Shown here piece by piece: positions 39,891 through 47,982 of a stretch of DNA of 47,982 nt. The stretch is from contig CANQET010000014.1 of assembly GCA_947595585.1 (NCBI GenBank), positions 1 to 47,982 on the forward strand, in the 5' to 3' direction. Each line of letters opens with the position of its first letter. The stretch's first letter is position 1. A program made the translations under genes and the position numbers. The stretch comes from an uncultured Clostridia bacterium (lineage in GTDB: Bacteria > Bacillota > Clostridia > Christensenellales > Borkfalkiaceae). The notes under the pieces were generated by a model, which saw nothing but the letters and a program-made list of their open reading frames with translations, was not told the DNA's origin and searched no databases.

Positions 39891-40871
39891 CTATAAAATA
39901 TCAAAACAGACGGGCGCATAGAAGCGCTCCGCGATCTCCCCGCCGCATTGGGGGAGGAGCCACATGAGCTTGGCGACGGTCGCCTCGAGCGTCATGCTGC
40001 GGGCTTCGAGCACGCGCGGAAGCCCCTTGAGGCGGCAGCCGACTTCGTATTTATCGAGGGCACTCCCCTCTCTTTCGACTTGCGTCGTGAAGACGACCGT
40101 CTTCCCCGAGCGCACAAACTGCTCGAGCCGTGCGGAAAATCCGCCGTAATCGGGAAGGCCGCCCGTGCCGAAAGATTCGACGACGAGCGCATTGCAATGC
40201 GTATCGAGATGATCGAAGATCTCCGCCGAGAGCCCGGGGATGAGCTTGAGCACGAAGACGCGTTCCTCGAGCGTGTGATAAAAAACGGGGGGGCCTGTAG
40301 GCGTTTCTTCGCGGACGTAGTAGAAGGGCTTGCCCTCCCGCATCACCGCGATATCGGGAAAATCGATGCTCGAGAAGGCGTTGTAACTCTTGGTCCGCGT
40401 CTTCTTCGCACGAGTGCCGAGGATGACGTTGCCGTCGAACACGATATGCACGCCCGAAGCGGCGTCGTCGGCGCAATAGAAAAAGGCGTCGGCGAGGTTC
40501 TTGCGGGCGTCGGTATCCCGCAGATACACGGATTTTTGCGACCCCGTGAGCACGATGGGCTTGGGGCTGCCCTGGATGAGGTAGGAGAGCGCGGCGGCGG
40601 TATACGCCATCGTATCCGTGCCGTGGGTGACGACAAAGCCGTCGTACGACGCATAATTCTCCTCGATGACGCGCACGAGCTCCAGCCAATGGGCGGGGCG
40701 GATGTTCGTCGAATCGAGGTTGAAGGGCTGTACCTCCGAGACGCGGGCGACCTCTGCGATCTCGGGGACCGAGGAGAGCAGCTCGGCGGGCGTAATGGAG
40801 GGCGCAAGGCCGTGCTCCGTGGGCTTGGATGCGATCGTCCCGCCCGTCGCAATGAGAAGGATATTCTTCAT
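39891..40871 (-). CDS. ansA: Type I L-asparaginase
   Basis: Hydrolyses asparagine to aspartate and ammonia. The start is ATG 40869-40871 (MKNILLIATGGTIASKP) after GGAGG, giving 326 residues. Both catalytic Thr motifs are present: ATGGTIAS near residue 10 and VVTHGTDTMAYTA near residue 80. No signal peptide is seen, so it is the cytoplasmic AnsA type. It sits between pyrE (13 nt) and upp. Its product aspartate is the substrate of PyrB in the same operon, which gives a reason for the location; that link is inference. Confidence 0.95.
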   Translation of the reverse strand: MKNILLIATGGTIASKPTEHGLAPSITPAELLSSVPEIAEVARVSEVQPFNLDSTNIRPAHWLELVRVIEENYASYDGFVVTHGTDTMAYTAAALSYLIQGSPKPIVLTGSQKSVYLRDTDARKNLADAFFYCADDAASGVHIVFDGNVILGTRAKKTRTKSYNAFSSIDFPDIAVMREGKPFYYVREETPTGPPVFYHTLEERVFVLKLIPGLSAEIFDHLDTHCNALVVESFGTGGLPDYGGFSARLEQFVRSGKTVVFTTQVEREGSALDKYEVGCRLKGLPRVLEARSMTLEATVAKLMWLLPQCGGEIAERFYAPVCFDIL

Positions 40872-40884
40872 ACAGGTCCTCCGT

Positions 40885-41544
40885 TTACGCCTTTTTGGCG
40901 CCGTACTGTGCACGGTAAGCCCTCATCGCGGGAAGATATTCCGCCCCCGCAATGATGCCCTCCTCGAGCGCTTCGACGATCTCCCCCATCGTCACGACCG
41001 AATAGACGGGGATGCCGTAGCGAAGAAAAGCCTCTTCCGCCGCCGAAGTCTCCCCCGTGCCCCGCTCCTCGCGGTCCACCGAGATGAGCATCGCCGAAAC
41101 ACGGATATCGGCCTCCGCGGCGAGCTTGGGAAGGATCTCCCCGAGCGCCTTGCCCGAGGTCATCACATCCTCGATAATGCATACACGTACCCCGTCTTTC
41201 AGGGGATGACCCACGAACATGCCCCCCTCGCCGTGGTCCTTTGTCTCCTTGCGGTCGAAACAGTACCCGAGGTCCTTCCCCCGCCGCGCGAGCGCGATGC
41301 TCGCCGAGACGGCAAGCGGAATGCCCTTATAGGCGGGGCCGACGAGCACATCGGCCTCCACCCCGTGTTCTTCGTAGCAGGCGGCGTAGTATTCGCCGAG
41401 ACGGGCGATCTGCGCCCCCGTGCGGTATTTGCCCGTATTGATGAAGTAGGGGGCCCTTCTTCCGCTCTTCAATGTAAAGTCTCCGAAGAGCAGCACGCCG
41501 CTCTCCGCCATAAACCGAATGAACTCCTTCTTGTAGCTCTGCAT
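40885..41544 (-). CDS. pyrE: Orotate phosphoribosyltransferase
   Basis: PyrE joins orotate and PRPP to make OMP. The start is ATG 41542-41544 (MQSYKKEFIRFMAESGV) after AAAGGAGG, giving 219 residues; the longer frame is not supported. The segments FTLKSGRRAPYFINTGKY, GPAYKGIPLAVS, FDRKETKDHGEGG and the PRPP loop VCIIEDVMTSGKALGE are characteristic. It lies 11 nt after pyrD and 13 nt before the asparaginase. Confidence 0.97.
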   Translation of the reverse strand: MQSYKKEFIRFMAESGVLLFGDFTLKSGRRAPYFINTGKYRTGAQIARLGEYYAACYEEHGVEADVLVGPAYKGIPLAVSASIALARRGKDLGYCFDRKETKDHGEGGMFVGHPLKDGVRVCIIEDVMTSGKALGEILPKLAAEADIRVSAMLISVDREERGTGETSAAEEAFLRYGIPVYSVVTMGEIVEALEEGIIAGAEYLPAMRAYRAQYGAKKA

Positions 41545-41555
41545 ATGCCCTCCTT

Positions 41556-42467
41556 TCAGCCGTTCATGCGCGCGGCGCCGATGAGATCTCGGATGCGTTC
41601 CACGCCGTGTGCATCGCACCATGCTCCGAGATCCGCGATGATCTTGGGGCAGGCGAGGGCGTCGGTGAAGTTCTGCGTCCCCACTTCCACGGCACAGGCC
41701 CCCGCCATCATGAATTCGATGGCGTCCTCCGCACAGGTGATACCTCCCATGCCGATCACGGGGATCTTCACCGCGTGGGCGGCCTCAAGGACCATGCGCA
41801 CGGCGATCGGTTTGATCCCCGCCCCCGAGACGCCGCCCGTGTTGTTCGCAAGGATCGGCCTTCTTCGTTCGATATCGATCGCCATGCCCGTGAAAGTATT
41901 CACGAGCGAAAGGGCGTCTGCCCCGCCCCGCTCCGCCGCCCTTGCATTCTCGGCGATGCTCTCTACATTGGGGGAGAGTTTTACGATGAGCGGGGTCGTC
42001 TTTAAGGCGTTTTTCGCGACCCATGTTACATTTTCGATGCTTTCGGGGCGGATCCCGAAGGCCATGCCGCCGCACTTCACATTTGGGCAGGAGATGTTGA
42101 GTTCGATGAAATCCACCTTCCCGTCGAGGAGGGCGCAGATCTTCCCGTATTCCTCCACATCCTTCCCCGCGACGTTCGCGATGACTTTGGTCTTCTCACG
42201 AAGCCAAGCAAGGTCCTCTTCGATGAAGTGCCGCACTCCGGGATTTTGCAGCCCGACCGCGTTTAAGATGACCCCGCGGCTCTCGGCGATCCGCGGCGTG
42301 GGATTGCCCGCACGGGGTTCGAGCGTGAGCCCCTTCGTGGCGACGGCGCCGAGCATGGAGATATCGTAGAGCTCCGCGAATTCCCGCCCGAAGCCGAAGG
42401 TGCCCGAAGCGGGGATGACGGGGTTTTTGAGCTCCGTCCCGAGGAGCGTGACGCGAAGATCAGCCAT
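41556..42467 (-). CDS. pyrD: Dihydroorotate dehydrogenase B (NAD+), catalytic subunit
   Basis: Class 1B FMN enzyme oxidising dihydroorotate to orotate; electrons pass through PyrK to NAD+. The 303-residue protein has the catalytic Cys in ELNISCPNVKCGG, the NPVIPASGTFGFG start and the FMN-binding GMGGITCAEDAIEFMMAGA segment (quoted by its ends GMGGI and MMAGA). It overlaps pyrK by 8 nt, as expected for two subunits of one complex. Confidence 0.97.
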   Translation of the reverse strand: MADLRVTLLGTELKNPVIPASGTFGFGREFAELYDISMLGAVATKGLTLEPRAGNPTPRIAESRGVILNAVGLQNPGVRHFIEEDLAWLREKTKVIANVAGKDVEEYGKICALLDGKVDFIELNISCPNVKCGGMAFGIRPESIENVTWVAKNALKTTPLIVKLSPNVESIAENARAAERGGADALSLVNTFTGMAIDIERRRPILANNTGGVSGAGIKPIAVRMVLEAAHAVKIPVIGMGGITCAEDAIEFMMAGACAVEVGTQNFTDALACPKIIADLGAWCDAHGVERIRDLIGAARMNG

Positions 42468-43215
42468 TGAGGTCTACCTCCGTAAGATCGAACACGGGCC
42501 CGTCTTTGCAGACGCGGGCATGGGCGCCGCCGCTCAGCGAACACACGCACACGAGGCAGGCGCCGACGCCGCACCCCATGCGCTCCTCGAGGGAGACGAA
42601 GGCGGGGATCTTCCCCCCCACGGCATTCTTGAGCGCCCGCAGCATGGGAAGAGGGCCGCAGGAGAGGATGACGTCGGGCTTCACCCGCCCGATGTTTTCC
42701 ATGAGCGCCTGTACCGCCGTCCCGCGCTTTCCGAAGGAACCGTCGTCCGTCGTTACGGTGAGCTCCTTGCTCCGCTGAAGTTCGTATTGCATGCACACCG
42801 CGGCGCGGGTGCGGAAGCCGACGTAAGAGAAGATCTCCTTCTCTTGGGCATAGGCGCGGATGACGGAGACGAGCGGAAAAACGCCCACGCCCCCGCCCAC
42901 GACGGCAACTTTCTTCTCCTCTTGCCGCACGAAGAAGCCGTTGCCGAGGGGAAGGAGCACGGGGATGGTATGCCCCCGCTGATAGCCGCGGGCGAGCATC
43001 TCGGTGCCCCGCCCCTTCACCTGATAGCACACGGTGATGCGCTCTCCCTCGGCCATGCAGATCGCAAGGGGACGGCGCAGGGGGAAGCCCGTCACGCCGA
43101 GCATGCAAAACTGCCCCGGCCGCACGGGGACGGGCTGCTCGGTCGCAAAGGTGAGCGAATAGATATTTTCCGCAATGCGGACGTTTTCGAGGACGGTCGC
43201 CCTTGTCTCAATCAT
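42460..43215 (-). CDS. pyrK: Dihydroorotate dehydrogenase B, electron-transfer subunit
   Basis: FAD and [2Fe-2S] protein that carries electrons from PyrD to NAD+. The flavodoxin-reductase-like fold shows RPGQFCMLGV, FPLRRPLAI (FAD) and VAVVGGGVGVFPLV (NAD), and the cluster cysteines lie in MGCGVGACLVCVC with a further one in ARVCKDGPVF. Length is 251 residues. The gene overlaps both pyrF and pyrD by 8 nt. Confidence 0.96.
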   Translation of the reverse strand: MIETRATVLENVRIAENIYSLTFATEQPVPVRPGQFCMLGVTGFPLRRPLAICMAEGERITVCYQVKGRGTEMLARGYQRGHTIPVLLPLGNGFFVRQEEKKVAVVGGGVGVFPLVSVIRAYAQEKEIFSYVGFRTRAAVCMQYELQRSKELTVTTDDGSFGKRGTAVQALMENIGRVKPDVILSCGPLPMLRALKNAVGGKIPAFVSLEERMGCGVGACLVCVCSLSGGAHARVCKDGPVFDLTEVDLNG

Positions 43216-44128
43216 GGATCTCTCCGAGCACGGATAGAAGGTCCGCCTTCATTTCGAGGACGGCTTCCCGCGCCGCATCGATATAGGTCCCCCCGCGTTT
43301 TTTGTAGGCGCAGAGGATCCCGCGGGAATTGTTGACGATGCCGCCCATGCCTCCCGCGGCAAAGCTGTTTTTGAGCATCTCGGCGTTTCCGCCCTGTGCC
43401 CCGTAACCGGGGATGAGGAAGAAGGTATGCAAAAGACGGCGCCGAAGTGCCTTTGCCTCTTCGGGATAGGTCGCTCCGACGACGGCCCCGACCCGAGAAT
43501 AGCCATAGGCCCCCCTGCTTTCTTCGCCCCACGCCTCGACCATATCCCCCATACATTCATACACGCTGCGCCCGTCCGCAAGCCGCAGATCCTGCAGCTC
43601 GCCCGAGGAGGGATTGCTCGTCTTGACGAGCACGAAGATGCCCCTATCCTGCGCCTTGCATGCGGAAAGAAAGGGCAGGATGCCGTCCGAGCCGAGGTAG
43701 CCGTTCACGGTGAGAAGGTCGCACAAAAGGCCGCCCGTGATGGATCCGTCGGGGGATGTAGTAGTTTTTTCGCCGTTTTCGGGGGTGAGAAAGGCCCGTG
43801 CGTACTGCGCCGCCGTGGCGCCGATGTCGTTGCGCTTGGCGTCTGCGATGACGATGAGCCCGAGCTGCTTTGCATAGGCACATGTCCGCACAAAACAGCG
43901 GATGCCCGCCGCCCCGAGCGGTTCGTAGTAGGCGATCTGCACCTTCACGGCGGGGATGAGGTCGCAGACGGCGTCGAGAATGCCCTTGTTGAAGGCAAAC
44001 ACCGCCTCGGCCTGTTCCTCCGCAGTGCCCTGCGCCCCGTGCGGGAGATATTCCGCCGCCGTATCCAGCCCCACACAGATGGGTGCCTGCCGTGCGACGA
44101 TCTGCGCTATGAGCGTATCGAAGATCAT
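43208..44128 (-). CDS. pyrF: Orotidine 5'-phosphate decarboxylase (type 2)
   Basis: PyrF decarboxylates OMP to UMP. The start is ATG 44126-44128 (MIFDTLIAQIVARQAP), overlapping the pyrC stop in ATGA, giving 306 residues, which fits the longer type 2 family rather than the 230-residue type 1. The catalytic motif VIADAKRNDIGATA is intact and FFLIPGYGAQGG is the phosphate-binding loop. It overlaps pyrK by 8 nt. Confidence 0.96.
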   Translation of the reverse strand: MIFDTLIAQIVARQAPICVGLDTAAEYLPHGAQGTAEEQAEAVFAFNKGILDAVCDLIPAVKVQIAYYEPLGAAGIRCFVRTCAYAKQLGLIVIADAKRNDIGATAAQYARAFLTPENGEKTTTSPDGSITGGLLCDLLTVNGYLGSDGILPFLSACKAQDRGIFVLVKTSNPSSGELQDLRLADGRSVYECMGDMVEAWGEESRGAYGYSRVGAVVGATYPEEAKALRRRLLHTFFLIPGYGAQGGNAEMLKNSFAAGGMGGIVNNSRGILCAYKKRGGTYIDAAREAVLEMKADLLSVLGEIHD

Positions 44129-45396
44129 CTTCCGTCCTCCCTGTATTTGATCTCGCCGTCGACGATGGTATATTTGATCTTGCCGCAGACCTCTCTTCCC
44201 GCAAAGGGCGTATTCTTGCCCTTGGAGACGAACGCGGCGGGATCGACCGTCCACACCTCGTCGGGATCGGCGACCGTAAGATCTGCCGCAGCGCCTTCCT
44301 CGATCTTTCCGCCCTCCAAAAAGAGGATCTTCGCGGGGTTGGCGCTCATGCGCCGCACGAGCCCGCAATAGTCGAGTGCGCCCGCCTTGACGAGGGCATT
44401 GGAGAGCGCGAAGCTCGTCTCGAGCCCGCTGATGCCGAATGCGGCGTAGTTGTATTCCACATTTTTATCGTCCGCGTGGTGGGGCGCATGGTCGCTCACG
44501 ATGCAGTCGATCGTGCCGTCTTTGAGCCCCTCGACGATCGCAAGGCGGTCCCGCTCCTCGCGCAGGGGCGGGTTGACCTTGGTCATGGGGTCGAAATCCT
44601 TGATGGCCTCGTCGGTGAGGGTGAAGTAATGCGGACAGGTCTCGGCGGTGACTTTCACCCCCCGTGCCTTGGCTTCGCGGATGAGCTGTACGCCGCTGTA
44701 CGTCGAGACGTGGCAGATGTGGACGGGAAGATCGAGGCTCTCGGCGAGGCAGATCTCCCGCGCGATGACGAGGTCCTCCGCCGCACGGATGGAGCCCTTC
44801 AGCCCCGTGAGCGTGGCGTAGTACCCTTCATGGACGACGCCGCCGTCGACGAGCGAGGCGTCTTCGCAGTGGCAGAGGCACTTGAGGCCGAAGTCCGCGG
44901 CGTACATCATCGCATTGGCCATGAGGCCCGCCGAGGCGACGCTCTTGCCGTCCTCCGAGAGGGCGACCGCACCCGCCTGCTTCATCGCACCGATCGCGGA
45001 GAGCGTCTTCCCCTCCTGCCCCTCGGTGATGGCGCCGATGGGGTGGATCTTGCACAGCCCCACCTCCCGCGCACGGGCCTTGATATAGGTGACGACGACC
45101 TTGTTATCGACGACGGGCTTGGTGTTGGGCATACAGCAGATCTGCGTGAACCCGCCCTTCACGGCCGCCGCGGCGCCGCTTGCGATATCTTCCTTGCGTT
45201 CGAAGCCCGGCTCGCGGAGATGCACATGCATATCGATGAGCCCGGGCATCACCAAAAGCCCCGTACAATCGATCACATCCTCCCCCGTTTCGGGAAGGAG
45301 CGCGGGCGAAATTTCTGCGATCTTTCCGTTTGCGATGCGGATATCGCCGTGCACGGTTTTCGTTTCGAGGACGAGCGTCCCGCCGCGTAATATCAT
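44125..45396 (-). CDS. pyrC: Dihydroorotase
   Basis: Zinc amidohydrolase that closes carbamoyl-aspartate to dihydroorotate. It is the 423-residue type found in Firmicutes. MHVHLREPGFE supplies the first metal ligands; further His residues lie in CLCHCED and ICHVSTYSG, and the catalytic Asp in CIVSDHAPHHADDK. Both ends overlap by ATGA (pyrB upstream, pyrF downstream). Confidence 0.97.
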   Translation of the reverse strand: MILRGGTLVLETKTVHGDIRIANGKIAEISPALLPETGEDVIDCTGLLVMPGLIDMHVHLREPGFERKEDIASGAAAAVKGGFTQICCMPNTKPVVDNKVVVTYIKARAREVGLCKIHPIGAITEGQEGKTLSAIGAMKQAGAVALSEDGKSVASAGLMANAMMYAADFGLKCLCHCEDASLVDGGVVHEGYYATLTGLKGSIRAAEDLVIAREICLAESLDLPVHICHVSTYSGVQLIREAKARGVKVTAETCPHYFTLTDEAIKDFDPMTKVNPPLREERDRLAIVEGLKDGTIDCIVSDHAPHHADDKNVEYNYAAFGISGLETSFALSNALVKAGALDYCGLVRRMSANPAKILFLEGGKIEEGAAADLTVADPDEVWTVDPAAFVSKGKNTPFAGREVCGKIKYTIVDGEIKYREDGR

Positions 45397-46316
45397 GCGA
45401 TCTCCTCCTTTGTGAGCAGGAAGAGCATGGCCATGCGCACGGCGATGCCCGAGAGCACCTGCTCTTCGATCTTGCTGGTCTCCCCGTCGATGAGCGCCGA
45501 AGTGAGCTCGACGCCGCGGTTGACGGGACCGGGGTGCATGACGAGAGCGCCCGGCTTGGCGTAGCGCAGGACCGTCTCATCGACCCCATAGAATTTTGCA
45601 TACTCCCCGAGGGAGGGGAAGTTGCCCGCATGCTGACGCTCGAGTTGGATGCGGAGGCCCATCACGACGTCCGCCCCCTCGACCGCTTCCTCCCGCGAAC
45701 TGCAAATTTTCGCCCCCATGTGCTCGATCCCCGTGGGGAGCAGCGTGCGCGGGGCATACATCGTCACCTCGGCGCCGAGCTTCGTCAGGCCGAAAAGATC
45801 GCTCTTGGCGACCCGTGAATGCCCGATGTCCCCGAGGATAGCTATTTTTCGCCCCGCGAGCGTGGGAAAACTCTCCCGCATCGTGAGCATATCCAAGAGC
45901 GCCTGCGAGGGGTGTTCGTTCATGCCGTCCCCCGCGTTGATCACATGCGCGCGGACCGTCTTCGCAAGGAGTTGCGGCGCCCCGCCCACGGGATGGCGGA
46001 TGACGATGACGTCGCTCCGCATGGCGTCGAGCGTCTTGCCCGTATCGACGAGGGTCTCCCCCTTTTGGACCGAAGAGGTCGCCGAGGAGACGTTAACGAC
46101 GTGGGCCCCCATGTATTTTGCGGCGAGCTCGAAGGAGCAGCGCGTGCGCGTGGAATTCTCGTAGAAGAGGGTGATCACCGATCTTCCCCCGAGATGGGGC
46201 AGTTTTTTGATGTTCTGCTTGAGGAGCTTCTTCATGGAGAGCCCCACCGTGAGGATCTCGTCGATCTCCTCCGCCTCGAGCTCGCGGAGCCCGAGGATAT
46301 CCTTTCTGCGCTTCAA
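45393..46316 (-). CDS. pyrB: Aspartate carbamoyltransferase catalytic subunit
   Basis: PyrB makes carbamoyl-aspartate from carbamoyl phosphate and aspartate. The start is best placed at TTG 46314-46316 (codons for L-K-R-R-K-D-I-L-G, initiator read as Met), which gives 307 residues, the normal length, and overlaps the pyrR stop by 4 nt (TTGA); GGAGGG lies 5 nt upstream. The carbamoyl-phosphate loop FYENSTRTRCSFE and the HPSQALLDMLT motif are intact. No pyrI is present. The genes for carbamoyl-phosphate synthase are not in this window. Confidence 0.95.
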   Translation of the reverse strand: MKRRKDILGLRELEAEEIDEILTVGLSMKKLLKQNIKKLPHLGGRSVITLFYENSTRTRCSFELAAKYMGAHVVNVSSATSSVQKGETLVDTGKTLDAMRSDVIVIRHPVGGAPQLLAKTVRAHVINAGDGMNEHPSQALLDMLTMRESFPTLAGRKIAILGDIGHSRVAKSDLFGLTKLGAEVTMYAPRTLLPTGIEHMGAKICSSREEAVEGADVVMGLRIQLERQHAGNFPSLGEYAKFYGVDETVLRYAKPGALVMHPGPVNRGVELTSALIDGETSKIEEQVLSGIAVRMAMLFLLTKEEIA

Positions 46317-46852
46317 TTCCTCCCTCCCGTGATCGCGAGCGCGTCCTCGGAAAATCCAAGCTCCGAAAGCCGCACGCTCACGTATTCCTCCTTGGATGTG
46401 GGGACGTTCTTCCCCACGAGATCTGCGCGGATGGGCACCTCCCGCCCGCCGCGGTCCACGAGCACCAAAAGCAGGATCTTCGCGGGGCGGCCGAGGCGGA
46501 AGATCGCCTCCACGCCCGCCTGTGCGCTCCTGCCCGTGTGCAATACGTCGTCGCAGAGGACGACGGTCTTCCCTTCGGGGGAGAAGCCGAGATCGTTGGG
46601 GGCGGCGTCGGGCACGAAGAATGCCGAGACGAGGTCGTCCCTCGTCATGCCGATATCGATGCCCGCACACGGAATTTCCGACCCCATATCCGCAAAACAC
46701 GCGGCAAGGCGGCGGGCTACGATCTCCCCGCCCCGCTTTATGCCGATGAGCACGACGCCCTCGAGCCCTCCCGTGCGCTCGGCCACTTCATGGGCGAGGC
46801 GCACGATCGTCCGCCGCATCCCCGCCGCATCCATGATGATGTGCTCCGCCAT
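46313..46852 (-). CDS. pyrR: Bifunctional pyr operon regulator/uracil phosphoribosyltransferase PyrR
   Basis: PyrR is a UMP-sensing RNA-binding protein that attenuates pyr transcription and has weak UPRTase activity. The start is ATG 46850-46852 (MAEHIIMDAAGMRRTIVRL) after GGAGGAGAG, giving 179 residues. The PRPP loop VVLCDDVLHTGRSAQAG and the IGIKRGGEIVARRL segment are typical. It leads the operon, downstream of a candidate attenuator, which suits autoregulation. Confidence 0.95.
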   Translation of the reverse strand: MAEHIIMDAAGMRRTIVRLAHEVAERTGGLEGVVLIGIKRGGEIVARRLAACFADMGSEIPCAGIDIGMTRDDLVSAFFVPDAAPNDLGFSPEGKTVVLCDDVLHTGRSAQAGVEAIFRLGRPAKILLLVLVDRGGREVPIRADLVGKNVPTSKEEYVSVRLSELGFSEDALAITGGRN

Positions 46853-46866
46853 CTCTCCTCCGTATG

Positions 46867-46897
46867 AAAAAAGCCCTGCAGTCGAGACCGCAAGACT
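46867..46897 (-). terminator. Candidate attenuator terminator in the pyr leader
   Basis: On the minus strand, AGTCTTGC (46890-46897) pairs with GCAGGGCT (46872-46879, with G-T pairs) and is followed by six T residues. Upstream in the leader, CAAGAC (46928-46933) could pair instead with GTCTTG of the stem as an antiterminator. A perfect PyrR-binding loop was not found, so PyrR control is inferred from context. Confidence 0.6.
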
Positions 46898-46976
46898 AAA
46901 ATCCACCCATACATACTGCGTCGCTTCGTCTTGTCGGCATCTCGGTACCGCTCTTAAAGAATCTGCTACTATGGGA

Positions 46977-47005
46977 ATTATACCACACTGCCGCGCAAAA
47001 TACAA
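46977..47005 (-). promoter_or_regulatory. Promoter of the pyrimidine operon
   Basis: On the minus strand, TTGTAT (47000-47005), 17 nt, TATAAT (46977-46982). The leader to pyrR is about 118 nt. Confidence 0.75.
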
Positions 47006-47069
47006 GCGTTTCGCGAAAGTTCGCGTAAAGAAATTTTCCGCGGCACATCTTCTCGGAAAACGAGGGGGC

Positions 47070-47768
47070 CTATATCGATCTTATGATCTCCACGAGGGAA
47101 AATTTCGTCTTATCGCAGGAGGTGAGGAAGTACTCGATGCCGTTTTTCTCGCACTTTAAGGGAAAGTACCCCGCCCCGTGCAGATGCCCGAACACGACGG
47201 TATCCACCCCGTTCTCCTCGAAGAGCTCGGTGAAGAGCGTATCCTCCTTCTTGACGGAGAAGGGCGGGAAGTGAATGAGCGCGATGAGGCGGTCCCCCGC
47301 CGCGCGGACCTTCTTCACCTCGGAGAAGGCGAGGCGGAAGCGCTCGGCCTCCCGCCTGTAGAGCGCCATATCGTGCTCGGTGAAATCGGCGCTGCCGGGG
47401 CAAGTCCACCCCCGCGAACCCGCGATCACGAGACTGCCGAATTTTATGCAGTCGTTCTGCAAAAAGTAGCACCTCGCGGGCGCACGCGCACGGATGCGGG
47501 AGATGCCGTTCCACCAATAATCGTGATTGCCGCGGATGAAGACCTTCTTCCCGGGCAGGGCAAGGCTCTCGACGTCGTACATGCCTTCGTCGAGTTTCAT
47601 GCCCCAAGAGGTGTCGCCGCCGATCAAGACGACGTCGTCCTCCCCGACCTTGCCGCACCAATCGCGTTTGATTTTTTCGAAGTGCCCCTCCCATTCGGCG
47701 CCGAAGACGTCCATCGGCTTATCCGATCTTCCCGAGAGATGCAGATCGCTGATCGCAAAGACCTTCAT
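47070..47768 (-). CDS. Calcineurin-like metallophosphoesterase
   Basis: A 232-residue phosphoesterase with all metal-binding blocks: FAISDLHLSG (Asp8, His10), LIGGDTSWGM, FIRGNHDYWW and VVFGHLHGAGY, and LIALIHFPPF in between. The TSWGMKL variant after the second block is typical of a clostridial family often annotated simply as metallophosphoesterase. The substrate is unknown. It is a single-gene unit with its own promoter, and no strong terminator was seen before the pyr promoter. Confidence 0.92.
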   Translation of the reverse strand: MKVFAISDLHLSGRSDKPMDVFGAEWEGHFEKIKRDWCGKVGEDDVVLIGGDTSWGMKLDEGMYDVESLALPGKKVFIRGNHDYWWNGISRIRARAPARCYFLQNDCIKFGSLVIAGSRGWTCPGSADFTEHDMALYRREAERFRLAFSEVKKVRAAGDRLIALIHFPPFSVKKEDTLFTELFEENGVDTVVFGHLHGAGYFPLKCEKNGIEYFLTSCDKTKFSLVEIIRSI

Positions 47769-47808
47769 CCTACCCTACCGACGTGCGGAAGCATTCCGCA
47801 ACATCTCT

Positions 47809-47837
47809 ATTATACCGCAGCCGAAAAAATTTTGCAA
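47809..47837 (-). promoter_or_regulatory. Promoter of the metallophosphoesterase gene
   Basis: On the minus strand, TTGCAA (47832-47837), 17 nt, TATAAT (47809-47814). A small hairpin (GCGGAA-TGC-TTCCGC) lies in the leader. Confidence 0.78.
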
Positions 47838-47866
47838 GCGGGAATGCCCTCCCCCATAGAAAATGC

Positions 47867-47895
47867 TTGACAACGACAAAGCTTTACGCTATAAT
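47867..47895 (+). promoter_or_regulatory. Consensus promoter of tRNA-Gly
   Basis: TTGACA (47867-47872), exactly 17 nt, TATAAT (47890-47895): a perfect sigma-A promoter whose -10 box ends 10 nt before the tRNA. Confidence 0.9.
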
Positions 47896-47905
47896 AGAGA
47901 AAATC

Positions 47906-47980
47906 GCAGGAATCGCCTAGCGGTATGGCGCCAGCTTCCCAAGCTGGTTCCGGCGGGTTCGACTCCCGTTTCCTGCTCCA
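47906..47980 (+). tRNA. tRNA-Gly (anticodon CCC)
   Basis: The cloverleaf is complete. The acceptor GCAGGAA pairs with TTCCTGC; the anticodon arm is CCAGC-TTCCCAA-GCTGG with anticodon CCC; the T arm is GCGGG-TTCGACT-CCCGT. The discriminator is T and the CCA end is encoded (47978-47980). It reads GGG glycine codons. Confidence 0.95.
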
Positions 47981-47982
47981 TG

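Noticed and set aside
47906..47980. tRNA-Gly as an integration (att) site
   Set aside because: No integrase or duplicated tRNA 3' end is visible, and the window stops two bases after the tRNA.

Overview
This 48 kb window is a chromosomal segment of a high-GC, probably gut-associated member of the class Clostridia. Three things point there: a SCIFF peptide with its radical-SAM maturase beside yajC, tgt, secD, secF, recJ and relA in the usual clostridial order; HemZ; and a pyrK/pyrDB-type pyrimidine operon. A Christensenellales-like lineage is plausible but is inference. Most genes lie on the minus strand. Promoters are mostly near-consensus sigma-A type with 17-bp spacers. No transposase, integrase, phage gene, rRNA or CRISPR array was seen.

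Layout. 1-4785: S10 ribosomal-protein operon read leftward (rpsJ, rplC, rplD, rplW, rplB, rpsS, rplV, rpsC, partial rplP) behind a 250-nt leader with a terminator-like hairpin. 4889-7598: an unrecognised gene, then divergently a TPP riboswitch with a two-domain ThiT-like thiamine transporter, and a small operon of a membrane protein plus Xre regulator with two matching operator-like palindromes. 7599-8063: repeats. 8064-13649: pyrH-frr-uppS-cdsA-dxr-rseP (UMP kinase, ribosome recycling, lipid and isoprenoid synthesis, membrane proteolysis). 13876-27268: tgt, yajC, a TIGR04086 protein, scfA, scfB, secD, secF, recJ, relA, an MBL hydrolase and hemZ, with several terminator hairpins and internal promoters between genes.

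27459-29891: two tandem plus-strand lipoprotein SGNH esterases sit between queA and tgt. 30336-36299: ruvC, ruvA, a TIR/coiled-coil/leucine-rich-repeat gene, ruvB and queA, all leftward. The 819-aa TIR protein lies within the Holliday-junction operon and is the most unusual locus here. 36392-39144: an orphan membrane protein, then argH-yggS on the plus strand. 39225-47005: pyrimidine operon pyrR-pyrB-pyrC-pyrF-pyrK-pyrD-pyrE followed by an L-asparaginase and upp, behind a leader with a candidate attenuator. 47070-47982: a metallophosphoesterase and a divergent tRNA-Gly(CCC).

Functionally the window is mainly housekeeping (translation, protein export, recombination, stringent response, pyrimidine supply) with accessory insertions: the TIR-LRR gene, the esterase pair, the Xre pair and several copies of GC-rich palindromic intergenic repeats. 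All calls come from reading the sequence and from recollection of families; no searches were run.
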